Of a DNA stretch of 64,000 nucleotides, positions 26,701 to 38,799 are shown one piece after another. The stretch is from the NCBI GenBank assembly GCA_020226215.1, contig CM035233.1:56257751-56321750 (forward strand). Direction: 5' to 3'. Numbering within the stretch: position 1 is the first letter of the stretch; each line of letters begins with the position of its first letter. The position numbers and the translations under genes are program-made. Under the pieces are notes generated by a model. The model ran no database searches. It saw nothing but the letters and a program-made list of their open reading frames with translations, and had not been told where the DNA came from. The DNA is from Sindora glabra (taxonomy: Eukaryota; Streptophyta; Magnoliopsida; Fabales; Fabaceae).

Positions 26701-29700
26701 ATTAGTTTTTTAATAAAATTACTAATTTCTTCCTTAAAATTGTATAATATTGATAAAATAGTTCTTGAATTATATTAAATTACCAATTTTGTCCTTAAAT
26801 AATATCCATACAAATAATTTCGTCCATTTATATAAATTTATATAAATAATTTTATCTATAAATATTTATAAGAAAGGATAAAAATTATCTGCATGAACTA
26901 TTATTTAAAGACGAAATTAATCATTTAATATCATTTATAAATTATTTTATCAATACAATATGATTTTAGAGATGAAATTGATAATTTTGTCTCTTTTTAG
27001 TTTAAGAATTGTTAACAAAGTGATATAAAAACTTGATTCCCTTTTTTATTTAAATTAAACAAAGTAAGTAATCACAAGATATTCATTCTTTTTCTTCTTA
27101 TTTCCCAGTTGAATCAAATGGTCAGCAGTGTTAATTGTTTCATTTTTCAGAATATTTCATGGATGAGATGTTTGGTGGGACAATTTGTCTCAAACACAGA
27201 ACTTAGGGGCGTAAAGTTCATTTTCTCCAATTTTCAATCTAAAATTTCTGTAAACAATTCCTTAATTATTGGATCACATCAATTTGCTTAAATAATGATA
27301 ATTTAAATTTCATTATTAAATCGATCACTTCTATTTGAGTGATGATTTAAAGTTGTGCAAATCAATTTATATGTATTTAAACAAAAATAATAATAATGTG
27401 TGTTCGATAAATTATATGTACTTCTATTTGCGTATATTCGGAGAGTTTTATAATTTTCCATATAAAAAGTGTAATTAATTATATTTTATATTTTATAAAT
27501 TTTCTAGAAAATATATAGCTTTTCCCAAAGAAGTTGCAACATCATACGAATTTTTTGTATAATTAGTATGCACAAAATTATTTTAATAATTACATTGATA
27601 ATAGTTAAGTTGTAAAACGACAACCTTTTTTTTAAAAAAAAAATCCTTTTTATAGAAATTTATAAGAGTAAAGAAAATCACACTTCTTTTTATAAGACAA
27701 AGAAAGGTACTAGTGTGCATATATTCTACAAATAAACTATGGATAAAGATCCATATAAATTATTTATAAGCATTATTTTTCAAAAAAATTAAACAAATTT
27801 GTTTGCAGAGAATAATGAAATTGTAATTCTAATTCTAATTATATGATTAAACAGAGGACATATTGCATTCATTCGTCATGATGATGTTTAAGCTAAATAG
27901 AAAGTCTAGTGCTCAAATATAGATCTTACCAACTTTCAACGGGCCCACATAAATTAATTGCAATGACATCTGTTTCTTAACATCATAATTTAATTGTGAC
28001 TATTAGTATTTAATTTGCGTGGTTATTGAGGATCATCAACTTTGTCGTGGTTATGGACGATAAATTCTTAATTAATCGATGAACATTAAGACTTAAAATA
28101 AACATAAAGAAGAATGATTTATTAATTTTTCAACCTTTCTCTATATTTATTTTAAATTTTATTAATAATTAACATACAAATTATATATCGACCTATTAAT
28201 TAAAAATCTTCCGGCTGCAGCGCGCTTGCCCTATGGCTAGGGGGCCCATATTTCCCTATCAAAGAAAAATTAAACATCGGACGGCGCATAAAGTCAAAAA
28301 ATGGTCACTGCTTTGCTTTCACAGCAAAATTCCAATGCATTCGGATGAAAGAAAAAGTTTCAAAAGTATTGTGTTACGCTTTCATATAAAGATTTTTACT
28401 TGATTAACTCTCCATGTGGTTGGGTTGTTTGCTCCTTCTACCGTGAAGTTTGTTATATTCAATTACTTATATTTTAGGTTTAAATTTTATTATTAGTGAT
28501 TTTAAAGGGTTAAATGATTTATAAATAATATTATAAACTTTGATTATATATAACTTATCATACGACTTCGTGCATGTCACCGAATATATTTCTTTACTAT
28601 TGAAGTAAGAATCAGTATCTATTCACCAAATATACAAGTCTCACAAAAGGTCCTAGATCTATCGTTGTATCAAAATACCGATATTATAATTCATTATTAT
28701 AGAAATTATCTAATATGTATACTAATTAATATCATTGTACATTAGATAATTACATGTTAATTTTTAACTAACATATAAAAATAAAATAATATTGGTTTAT
28801 ATATATATATATAACCATCTTTATTTTTTTTGTGAGAATACAATATAAAATTTTTTTTATTACAAAGTAACATTAATTTTTGTAAATAATGGATATTATA
28901 TTTTATATATCACTTTGAATAATAAAATAATTGACGTGGTGCGCCTTTCCTCCTATCCCCACCTCAAATTTCAATTTCAATGAATCCTAGCATGTTGTCA
29001 TCTTCCATATTCTTTATATTTCTCACATCCTAACTAAATCAATATCTCCATTCCAATTTCAATAATTTTAAGTAAAAAAAAGTTTAAAAAATGGTAAAAG
29101 ATTACAACAATTAAAGATAAGTACTTCGTTATAAGTACTTATTGCTCAATATATAAGGTTAGCACTTTCTAAAAAAACATATCCTATACCTACAAATGCA
29201 ATAAGCAAAATACATTAAAATTTCATGTATAAAATCACACCAAATGCCAAAAAAAATTAGTAAAATCAAGTTTCTTACCTGTACAAATTTATAAAAGTTA
29301 CATTAAAGTGAAAGGTAACAAAATATAGTAGATTATGAAACTAAAAAATAGATTGTAAGAATAAATATAAAATATAAAATAAATCCTTACATTTATATTC
29401 TGCATTCTTCTAGTGAATGCTAAATGCCACATATTTAGACTCAGGCTAACAGAGTTTTAAACCTACAAAATAATTACTAAGTATAAATATAAAATTGAAA
29501 AGAATCATTTTAGGATTGAAAAAGTTTCATAATAAAATTTACAAATGGCGTTATGACTTCACTCTTTCTATTGTCATCTTACATCCTTATTTTCATTGTG
29601 TTTTAAGTTTACATGTTAATTAGTAAGAAAAAATTGACGTGTATAATAAAACAACGCTGTTCAATCATAAAATTTTAAATATCGATTATTAACTAAAAAT

Positions 29701-30006
29701 CAATATCATAAATCAAAATTTTTTATTTTTTCATTCACAAATTTTATAATTTTACAACTTGGTAGCATTAAAATTATTTTTTTGCAACAGATTGAATAAT
29801 TTAATAAATAAAAAATTATGATTTGTTCAAAAAAAATAAGAAACTGTACTTTATAATGCATAAAAAGTTTTAATTAAGATTAATGAAAAATTAACAAATG
29901 ATCAGAAACTATAAAATATAAATTTTTACTTAAAAAAATATTGGACTCTAAGTCCTTTATATTGCTTGAACGTTTCTAAGTTAAAAAATATGGATAGAAT
30001 TAAATT
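26701..30006. other. AT-rich intergenic with one GC-rich patch
   Basis: No gene is supported. At 28209-28290 a short GC-rich patch (CCGGCTGCAGCGCGCTTGCC, then GGGGGCCCATA, then CGGACGGCGC) stands out from its surroundings. Confidence 0.5.
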
Positions 30007-30315
30007 GATAATAAATTATATTGAGAATAAGTAAAATAATCATTTTTGCAATGAATTCAAGCTTTTTAGCGCAAAAATAATCATTTTACTTCTTCTCATT
30101 ATAATTTCTTATAAATTTTTTCATCTTTATATTTTCTTCCTAATTGTGCTTTTTAAAATAGAACATGGATAATAGAGACAACTTTGGAGGGTATAATGGT
30201 TGTAAATTGATGATAAATTATAGTAAGAAAAAATAGTTTAACTAATCTTACAATAAACACAAAAAGTCAAGCCTTTTAATGTAAGAATGATCATATTATT
30301 TCTTTTCACTATAAT
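30007..30315. repeat. Two related hairpins in direct repeat
   Basis: 30007-30110: GATAATAAATTATATTGAGA with GTAAAATAATCATTTTTGC pairs with GCAAAAATAATCATTTTAC and TCTCATTATAATTTCTTAT around a 20-nt loop. A diverged second copy lies at about 30209-30315, starting GATGATAAATTATAGTAAGA. Confidence 0.7.
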
Positions 30316-30819
30316 TTCTCATTAGTTGCATATTATTGATAAGACATCACTAAGATGTTTCAAATGGAGCATAATAATAAAATTTATGGACATTATACAA
30401 AAATTTAAACATCAATCATTAGCCAAAATCAATGTATTACATAAGTTTTACTTCACAAAGCTTAACTATTGATATACCATAAACTATCATAATTTTTTAT
30501 AGCTTCTTAATTATATGTTACCGGTCAATTCTTAGTATTTGTGATACACTTTTTTATCTCATAATACAATGCACCTTATAAATGTCATCACCAATGTATT
30601 GATAAATATTTATTAAAAGTTAACTAACTATTTATATACATTTAGACATCAGTTAAGATTAAATACTGATATGGTATCTACTCTAATTTTGCCAAATTAC
30701 ATCAATTTTAATAAATAATCAACATTATTTAATTAATATTTTTTAAAATACAACTTTTATATCTTGACATTTTTTCTAACTAAAAACTACACTAAATTAT
30801 CAACATACCCATTGATATT

Positions 30820-31152
30820 GCTTATTCTTATATTAAAGAATAAGTATTTTGTTATTGATACTCAAAGAGATATAATGTTTATAACTACGATCACTTTGAA
30901 TACTTATTGAAGAAAAGTAATAATTGAGTTTGTTTATTAACAGATCAAATTATAAGAATCCAAAGAATAGACAAACTTAATCTATCAATGAACAAACTTA
31001 ATCATTCTTCTAATCCTTATAACCTAATTTATTGATGAACAAACCTGATCACCATTTTTGTTCAATAAATATTCAAAGTGATCATGATTATAAATATTAT
31101 GTCTCCATAAGTGTTAATAAGAAAATACTTATTCTTTAAGATAAGAATATGC
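30820..31152. repeat. Long near-continuous hairpin (about 150-bp arms)
   Basis: Left arm 30820-30967 and right arm about 31003-31152 are inverted copies, about 80% identical by eye. GAATAAGTATTTTGTTATT on the left matches AATAAGAAAATACTTATTC on the right, and GATCACTTTGAATA matches TATTCAAAGTGATC. The loop is about 35 nt. The open minus frame at 31062-31397 partly lies in it and is not gene-like. A fold-back transposon or siRNA-generating locus. Confidence 0.78.
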
Positions 31153-32160
31153 AGCATCATATTTAAGAAATTTTCTCCCAAAAAAGGAATGGTGATTGCC
31201 TTTATGGTATTCTCAAAATAGTTCCTTATTTTCATATCCCTTATAACCATTTTGATCATCAAGGCCATTGTTAGTGAACTTTTGTAAAAATATTTGCTTT
31301 TTCTTGCTATTAGTACTCTTATATTTATTCCATTAAGTTGGTAATATATAAAAGAAATAAGGTTATTTTTATCTATTTCAAAATGATAACTTGACACAAA
31401 TTATAGCTGAGATAAGGTAACAACCTAGAAGTAATGACTTACATATCAACAATTGATAGTTGAGTAGCATTGATTATGTATTGTCCTTTTATCCCGCTTA
31501 AATAAAAAAAAGAGTGCAAAAGAAATTATGGAGTGAAAGCCTAAAAGAAAAATGGAGTGAAAGAGAAAGAATATTACGAAAATAGAGAAACTATTGAGTG
31601 AAAATCTAAATAAAAAATTAACTAAAAAAGAAAAAAAACTATGAAGGTAATTTATAGGTAATATAGAACATTCTATATCGATTATTAACATATAATCAAC
31701 ATCTTAATTCCGTTGATATACCTTTTAGACATCAATTATCTGAAAAATTAATATTATAAATTTTCACCTCGTGAATATTTTAGTACATTTTTAATAAGTA
31801 AACTATTATAAAGTTTTTAATAACATTATAAATACAAGTATTAATTGGTTATTGATAACCTCTAGACATCAATTTTCAATTGTAACTAACATCTAAAACA
31901 TTAGTATCTTTATAATTTGCAATAAAATTATAAATATAAACATTAATTGATTGTTGGCATTCTTTTAGATGATAGTTTAATGTATAACCATTATCTTAAG
32001 GTTCTCTATGTCAGACCCTCCATCTCCTATTAGAAAATAAGATTTTATAACATTGACTTATTATTATAATTGATGTAGTAAATTGCACTTATTTTTAAAA
32101 TATCATTGCATTATTATAAACATTGATTTTCACTTTAGTTAATGTAAATTGGATGATCTT
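31153..32160. other. AT-rich with repeated ACATCAATT motifs
   Basis: GACATCAATT-type motifs recur near 31727 and 31863, as in the CACTA-type element at 38800-40748. No gene supported; the minus frame at 31446-31691 is compositionally biased. Confidence 0.45.
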
Positions 32161-32162
32161 AA

Positions 32163-32183
32163 AATGTAAAATCTATAGTAGTG
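32163..32183. mobile_element. Single CACTA-like terminus
   Basis: The minus strand starts CACTACTATAGATTTTAC, similar to the left terminus of the 38800-40748 element (CACTACTATAAAATTG). No partner end found. Confidence 0.35.
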
Positions 32184-34481
32184 ATTTTTTATAGTAAATT
32201 TTTTTAACTTAAGTGTTTTATGTTATTTTTTAAAAGGATTTGTCTTCCTCAACATTTTGAATTTGAATATAATCCCAAATCTTTATATATTGAATTCAAT
32301 AAATGACCTATTTTTATTATCACAAAAATAATTTATCATTTGTTAAAATATGAAAATGTTAATATTAAAAACTAGGTCATTCTTATATATGAATTCACTT
32401 GAGGTAATATGCATACTAGATTATTTAATTGTGTCTTATGAAATTTAAGGCAAGACTTACAATATTTTATGGTATACTTGCATAAGGTTATCAATCATAA
32501 GTATGCTTTGCAAGAGTTATAGTATGACTTGCACAACAATTGTATTTGGAGGTTATTATGTTCTCAAATGTGATATAAATTTTTTAGTTGCATGAAGTAT
32601 GAGAAGAACTGAGTATAAGTATGAATTTATTGCATGATTTATATTATACTTGTATAAGATTATAGGTTTAGAGGTTGAATTTGATGTTTAAGGTTTATGA
32701 TTTAATGTTTATGGTATGATTTCCATGACATCTATCTTGGATGCCATTATATTCATAAATGGTAACACAAATGTAACTTTGTTGTATGATTTATGATATA
32801 CTTGTATTAAGTAATGAATCATATATCTATTGATTAGTAATAGACATCATTATGTTTGCAAGTTATAACATAAGTTTTGAAGTTACAAGAATTATAAAGA
32901 GTGCAATCACTACTAGAATATTGTAGATTTGTTACAGTATTTCTCACAAGCATAAGAAATAGTGTGAGTAAAATTAATGTATGTAATTTGATTTTATTGT
33001 AGCTTTCCATAATTTATATTTTTGAAAATTGAAAAAAGTGTTTCCCATGGTTTATAACTATAGGAAATTTCAAAATATAAAAAATGGAAAATTTAAAAAT
33101 ATTTGATTTTCAAGTTAAATAGTTGGAAAAGGTAAAGCACAATATTGCATCAACTCCCCCCTAACTTTTGCCATGGGAAATGCTATGGGAAAGTAGAATA
33201 TATCAACAAACTCAAGTGTTAGATCCCTTATTTTTATCTTTTATCTTTTTGCCTTCTTTTTTCCTTTATTATTATTGTTGTTAAATTTGAGCTTGTTGCC
33301 ATTATTTGGAGTGTTTTATGGCCTCCAAATTCTAAGCTTTGCTCTTTACCTTAGGCCCATCACATGAGTTGGTCATACAAACACAAATCACTCCATATTA
33401 CTTGTATCTAAAATGAGTCTAATTTTAAAGAATTCAAATCCATCAAAATTCACAATGAATGTGAACTGATTTATGAACTTTAACTATGAATTTACAGGTT
33501 AGATTTGTGATTAATTGGTCTATATTGCCTGTGTTTAAAATGGATTCAATTTTTAAAGGTTCAAAGCTGTAAAACCCATAATGAACACAGACTAGTATGC
33601 AGGTTCTATCTCATTTAACGCTTATGCTCTATCTAAAGCAAATAATATTCTAACCAATAATTTTTTATTATTACCACCCAAAATATATATTTCTAATTTA
33701 GAGTTTTCATTTTCTTTTGATAGAATGTGAGCAATTTTTTTTATGATTAAAAAAGATTTTGCTCTCTTTCTATAGGATAAATTTAAATTTAACTAAATAG
33801 TAAATTTCTTTAATTTTTGTGATTTGATATGTGATTGTATTATAAAGATAATTGTTTATGATTAATTCGATTTTTTTTTAGATTGTCAAAATGTATGATG
33901 ATGATTATATCAATTTTTGTAAAATTTTCTATTTCAAGATATTTCAAATTAATAATATAAATTATTCGAATGACAACGTTGAGGAAGGGAGAAATTTATT
34001 TCCTATAATAATTTTTTTGCTTTTTGAAGTTATTTATGAAGCATATTTCTCAAAGAAGCTTTACCTGCTTAAATGATAAGTAATTTTATGATAAAATTGG
34101 TTTTTTGGAACTTGTAGTTCTTAACGAGTTAAAGATTTTTTGGGTGATGATGAGAAGTTGCTCCACATCGTGGTGCTTAGAAATAATTAGTATTATTATT
34201 TTCTAATTTAAAAATTTATTTGATTTAGTAATAATTGATTTGGCTATTTTTAATTTAGGAATTTGTTTTGTTTAGGATAGAAATAATTGGATAGATTATT
34301 TTTTATTTGAAAATTTTTTAGTTAAAATACACATAACTCTCTTATATTATATCTCATTTTTAAAAAGCAATTAAAACATTAGACTATATATATTGTGCAA
34401 AAAACACCCATCCAGTATCTCTCCTTCTGAATCTTATCGGTAGAAAAAAGCTTTTACAATCTTATTTTAATATGTTTGTTT
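32184..34481. other. AT-rich intergenic with short duplications
   Basis: A 118-bp-spaced direct duplication (AAAATGRRTYYAATTTTWAARG blocks at about 33410 and 33537). CACTACTAGAATATTG at 32909 could be another terminus. No gene. Confidence 0.45.
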
Positions 34482-35240
34482 GCACAAAAACTGACCGTTT
34501 GGAATCTCTTTTATATCTAAAATTAATTTTAAAATAAAAATTAGAAATAATATTTTTTACTTTCATAGTTAATATTTAAATATTAATTACCAAATATAAG
34601 ATATTAATTATAATGATTTTTAAATAAACCAGTTATTCATAATCACTTATATTCAAAATTAATTTTTCATGATGTACAGAAACCACTTTAAAAAAATATT
34701 TTATTCTATTGCATTTTAATTTATTTTTCAAATACATTTTTTTTATAAAATTGTTTTCCTAATAATACATATATCTTAAAATAACAACTATTTTTTTCAA
34801 ACCACTAATAAAACCTTCAAAATTGGAAAAGAATATATAAAATTGAAACAAGGTTCACATACTTATATATATTTAGAGAAGATAAATTTATGAGTAAATT
34901 CTTAGAAAAACATAATAAATTCAATGGAAATGCATTTTTACCCAAAATTAATTTATTAGATATAGTAACAAGCATAGTTCATTTAAGTAAATCATAATTA
35001 CAGAAATTATTTCTAAAATAATAAATTTAATAAAATATTTTTTAAAATTGCTTTGTACAATGGTAGGAAAATTTTATTATGAATGTAAATGATTATGAAT
35101 AATTAGTTTGAAAAATTAATTATAAATTAATAATTTATATTTGATAATATTTAAATATTTAAAAAGTATTGTTTCTAATGTTTATTTTAAAATCAATTTC
35201 AGACATATTAATGATTTTGAAAAGTCAATTTTTGTACAAC
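34482..35240. mobile_element. Long-TIR (about 190 bp) non-coding element
   Basis: The left arm 34482-34680 is repeated inverted at about 35055-35240. GCACAAAAACTGACCGTTT pairs with AAAGTCAATTTTTGTAC, AATTTTAAAATAAAAATTAGAAA with TTTCTAATGTTTATTTTAAAAT, and TTATTCATAATCACTTAT with GTAAATGATTATGAATAA. No coding capacity. Confidence 0.7.
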
Positions 35241-37940
35241 TGCTAAAAAAATGCAGAAACCCTTTTTACCATCAAAAGCTAGAAAGACATAAAGTGGTGT
35301 TTTCTGCACATGTATAACTTAAATGTTTTAATTACTTCTTTTAAAATATCGAAATCTCTTTCACATGAAAGTATAGTATAAAACGGATTATATGTATTTT
35401 AACCAAAATTTTTATATAGGAATAACCAATTTGATTATTTCTTAATTTACTAGACTTGTTTCATTTAGGATGGGAATAATTGGAATGATTATTCTTTGAT
35501 ATAGGAATTTGTTTTATTTATGAAGGTTTCATTATTTCCTAATTTTTATCACAATCAAATCCTAATTATGATCAATTTGGAACTCGAATGCTTAGTTTTT
35601 ACTAACTTAACTTATTTTCGTTATTAGTAGACTAAAGCATACATGAGATAATAGAAGAAAATGATAGAATTTCATTTACCAACATAATTTAATAATGAGG
35701 AAAAGTTAGACCTACTTATAATCCATCTAAAGTTAAGGATAAACTGACCTAATTAGCTTTGAATGAGATAAGTTTATATCCCTTTACCATTATCCTTATA
35801 CAATACAAGGCCCAAAATATAGGATGGGTATATCTGAGACTTAGCGAATAAACATTCGAGTATAATTAATTTGGAAATCATATATAAGCTTACCAACTAT
35901 ATTTACCTTCCCTTGTATCTAGGTACTTTAAACACACAATTTACAATACAATTTTATTAGTATTGACATGTTAACCACATGATTATAAGTATTTACTTAT
36001 ACAAACACTTAAATATATTCACAACATATTTATATCATATAAGATGTATGGATAATAAGGAAAGGAAAGTAGGTAAATCTCATTGCCACTTCCATCTATT
36101 CTTGTCCCTCATAAGCTCATCCTTTTTACTTCAAGTTAACCTTATCACTCAAAAGCCATCATTGAATTTGATCTTCAAGTCACAAATGATATCAATTACC
36201 TCAATTTCAATTTCTCAATTGATAACATGACTTAAGTTTAACTATCACAACTAAATTCATATTATATTACAAAAGCTCACACTATAATACCTTTTCGCAT
36301 GACCATATACTACTTATTTATCATTATTTGAATGTTCAATAAATTGAATTTAACAATTAAAGATTCATTGTATGCCATAACATTTTAAAAGAAATCAATT
36401 ATTGAAGACATAGGTTCTGTAATTGATTATATACTTAACTACAAGTTATCCAAGAAAAATTCCTCAAGGCATATTCAACTATATAGCCAACCATGAACCT
36501 TTGGGGAGTAAGTCATAGTCAAATATGGACTTTTAGGATGTAGATCATGATCGACTATAGACCAAAGGTCCACTTGGATAGTTGACTACATACTTGACTA
36601 TGACATTCCAAAAAGCAAGTCTTCTGATTATAATTGATTATATAGTTGACTACAATCCTCCCAAGGCTAGAATTTTAATTAGGACTCAACTATAATTTTT
36701 CAAAGAGTAACTCTTAGGCTATAGTCAACTATTGCATCATTTTTTTTAGATTTTTAGCTCATTTTCATTATTCATTCAACCTAAATTCCATTTAAACATG
36801 TATATAGGGCCACAAACCATATCCACATCATCGCAAACCATTAATAACCCCTTATTCACACCGAATTCAACAAAAAAATTAAATTAATCATCACAATCTA
36901 AATGAATTTCTCATGTAATCATCAAAACCTAAAAAACTCATCTTATATTTAAACAAATTCAATCAAATCCTTAAAGTTAAGTTAGAATATTCACTCACCT
37001 TACTTGAAGAAGATATTTAGAAGTAAGGATAGAGATTTTATGGTTTCAAAATCATCAAATTTGAGGTTAAGGTTTATATTTTTCCTTTTTGGTTAAAATT
37101 TTCAAACCTCCTCAAATCCAAAGAAAATGAAAAAGAATTTAACCATAATAGGGATCTTGCTTTGATTGTGTGAAAATTTTTATTAGTATTGGCTCCTTTC
37201 TAACTTAATGGAAGAGAAAAATGAAGAAGTTGAAGGAAGTGAGAAAAAGATGGTGTTAGGGATTTGGATAATATTTTAGGGAGAAAAGGGGAAAAAAAGC
37301 TAGGGGTATTTTTTAAAATGCATCTTAAATCTTCTTCATAGTCACATACTCACATCTAAACATTCATAACCTTTAAATCTTTTATTTCATCCACTTTTTC
37401 CTAACAAATTCATACTTAATCTTATTCCAAATCCATTCAAACAAGTAATTATTATCTATATAAAATTTTATTTCATCTGTTTTATGTTAAATTATTATTT
37501 CCTCATGAAAATACTTTAGAAAATATTTTAAATTTTTTAAAGGTTGTAATAATTTTAAAACTTGTTTAATTTAGGATATAAATAATTGATTTGATTACTT
37601 ATAATAAGTATAATTGTTTTATTTAGAACTTGATTTGATTTAAGGATAATTCATTTGATTAAGGAATTGGTTTGATTCAGAACTACTTTAATTAGGAATA
37701 ATTTTAGAATAATTATTGAATTTAATATTAATAAAATAAATTTGTATATTTTAATGATATTTATTTATTTTAAATTTATTTTATTACTTATTTAAAATAT
37801 TGCCTTTTTAGATTTTTCATGATAAAAATAATGGAAAATGTAAATAATATTTAAAAAGTTATGTCCAAAAAATGGTTTTCCTTAGTCTTTATAAATTGTG
37901 AGAAATCTTTAAAAAAATGCAATTTGCATCAAAATTGTTG
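35241..37940. other. Intergenic with degenerate TAGTTGACTA repeats
   Basis: 36420-36735 contains many variants of CTATAGTYGACTAY and TATAGTTGACTAC separated by 40-60 bp. The rest is AT-rich with no open frame of note, probably retrotransposon relic. Confidence 0.45.
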
Positions 37941-38400
37941 TGAAAAGAATTTTTAAAATTCTCCTTTCTAAACATACAAGCTTTAAACAATTAAATTAAT
38001 CAAAATATTATAATAAAGCATACGAACAATTTAATGTGAAAAACACTAAACTTTAAAGGAAAAAATTACAAAAGAGAAAACATTCACTATATCATCAAAG
38101 GACTATAAGATAATGCATGTAAAGATTCTCAACCATAACCTGACAATTTTCTAACCATTATTCCTACATGTCTCACAAATCTCTCTATAAGTTCTCACAT
38201 AATCCTAATGGACACTCATATTACATCTCTCTTATATTTTAAACTTCTGATTAATACAAATATTTATAACTAAAAAATACTTATTTAACAAAGAATTCCA
38301 ATCTCATTCTAACATAAAAACATAACCTGAATAAAAAGACAAATCACAATAGGACATAATCATTAATCAATAATAATTAAAATTTGGATCAAACCTAACA
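37941..38400 (-). repeat. 3' LTR of the compact LTR element
   Basis: Uninterrupted copy. It shares, in order with the right copy, ACAATTAAATTAAT, AGGATAATGCAT-type, CATTATYCYT and ATGGACACTCATATTA-type blocks. Confidence 0.72.
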
Positions 38401-38799
38401 ATCTCCAGCTTGACATAAATTACATCATTTTTGTCAATCTTCATACACTACCTTATTTTAAAATTGTTAAGTGGCCTAAAGGCCTTTCATTTATGAATGA
38501 GGCTTCACCTTTGGGTGGCATAATCTCTTCGCATTTTCATCTCTATCGTCAACTGCAATTCCTTTTCTTTTACCCATCATCAAATCTTCATTCTCATTGT
38601 TTACCATCATAACTATCATCATCACTATCACCATTATTATCAACTTCATCTATTGTTTTTACTTTGCACATGGAATTAAATCAAATTCTTACTCTTTCAA
38701 ATTACTACTTTCCTATAAAACTGAACACACTCTAATATTAGTTATTGAAAAAAAACCCTTTTGCAAATATACAAACATTAGACAATTAAATTAATTAGA

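Noticed and set aside
31062..31397. 111-codon minus-strand frame
   Set aside because: It overlaps the right arm of the long hairpin and has an Ile/Asn/Lys-rich product typical of AT-rich noise.
30789..32183. CACTAAATTATC to CTATAGTAGTG as one CACTA element
   Set aside because: Beyond the first five bases the ends do not match as inverted repeats.
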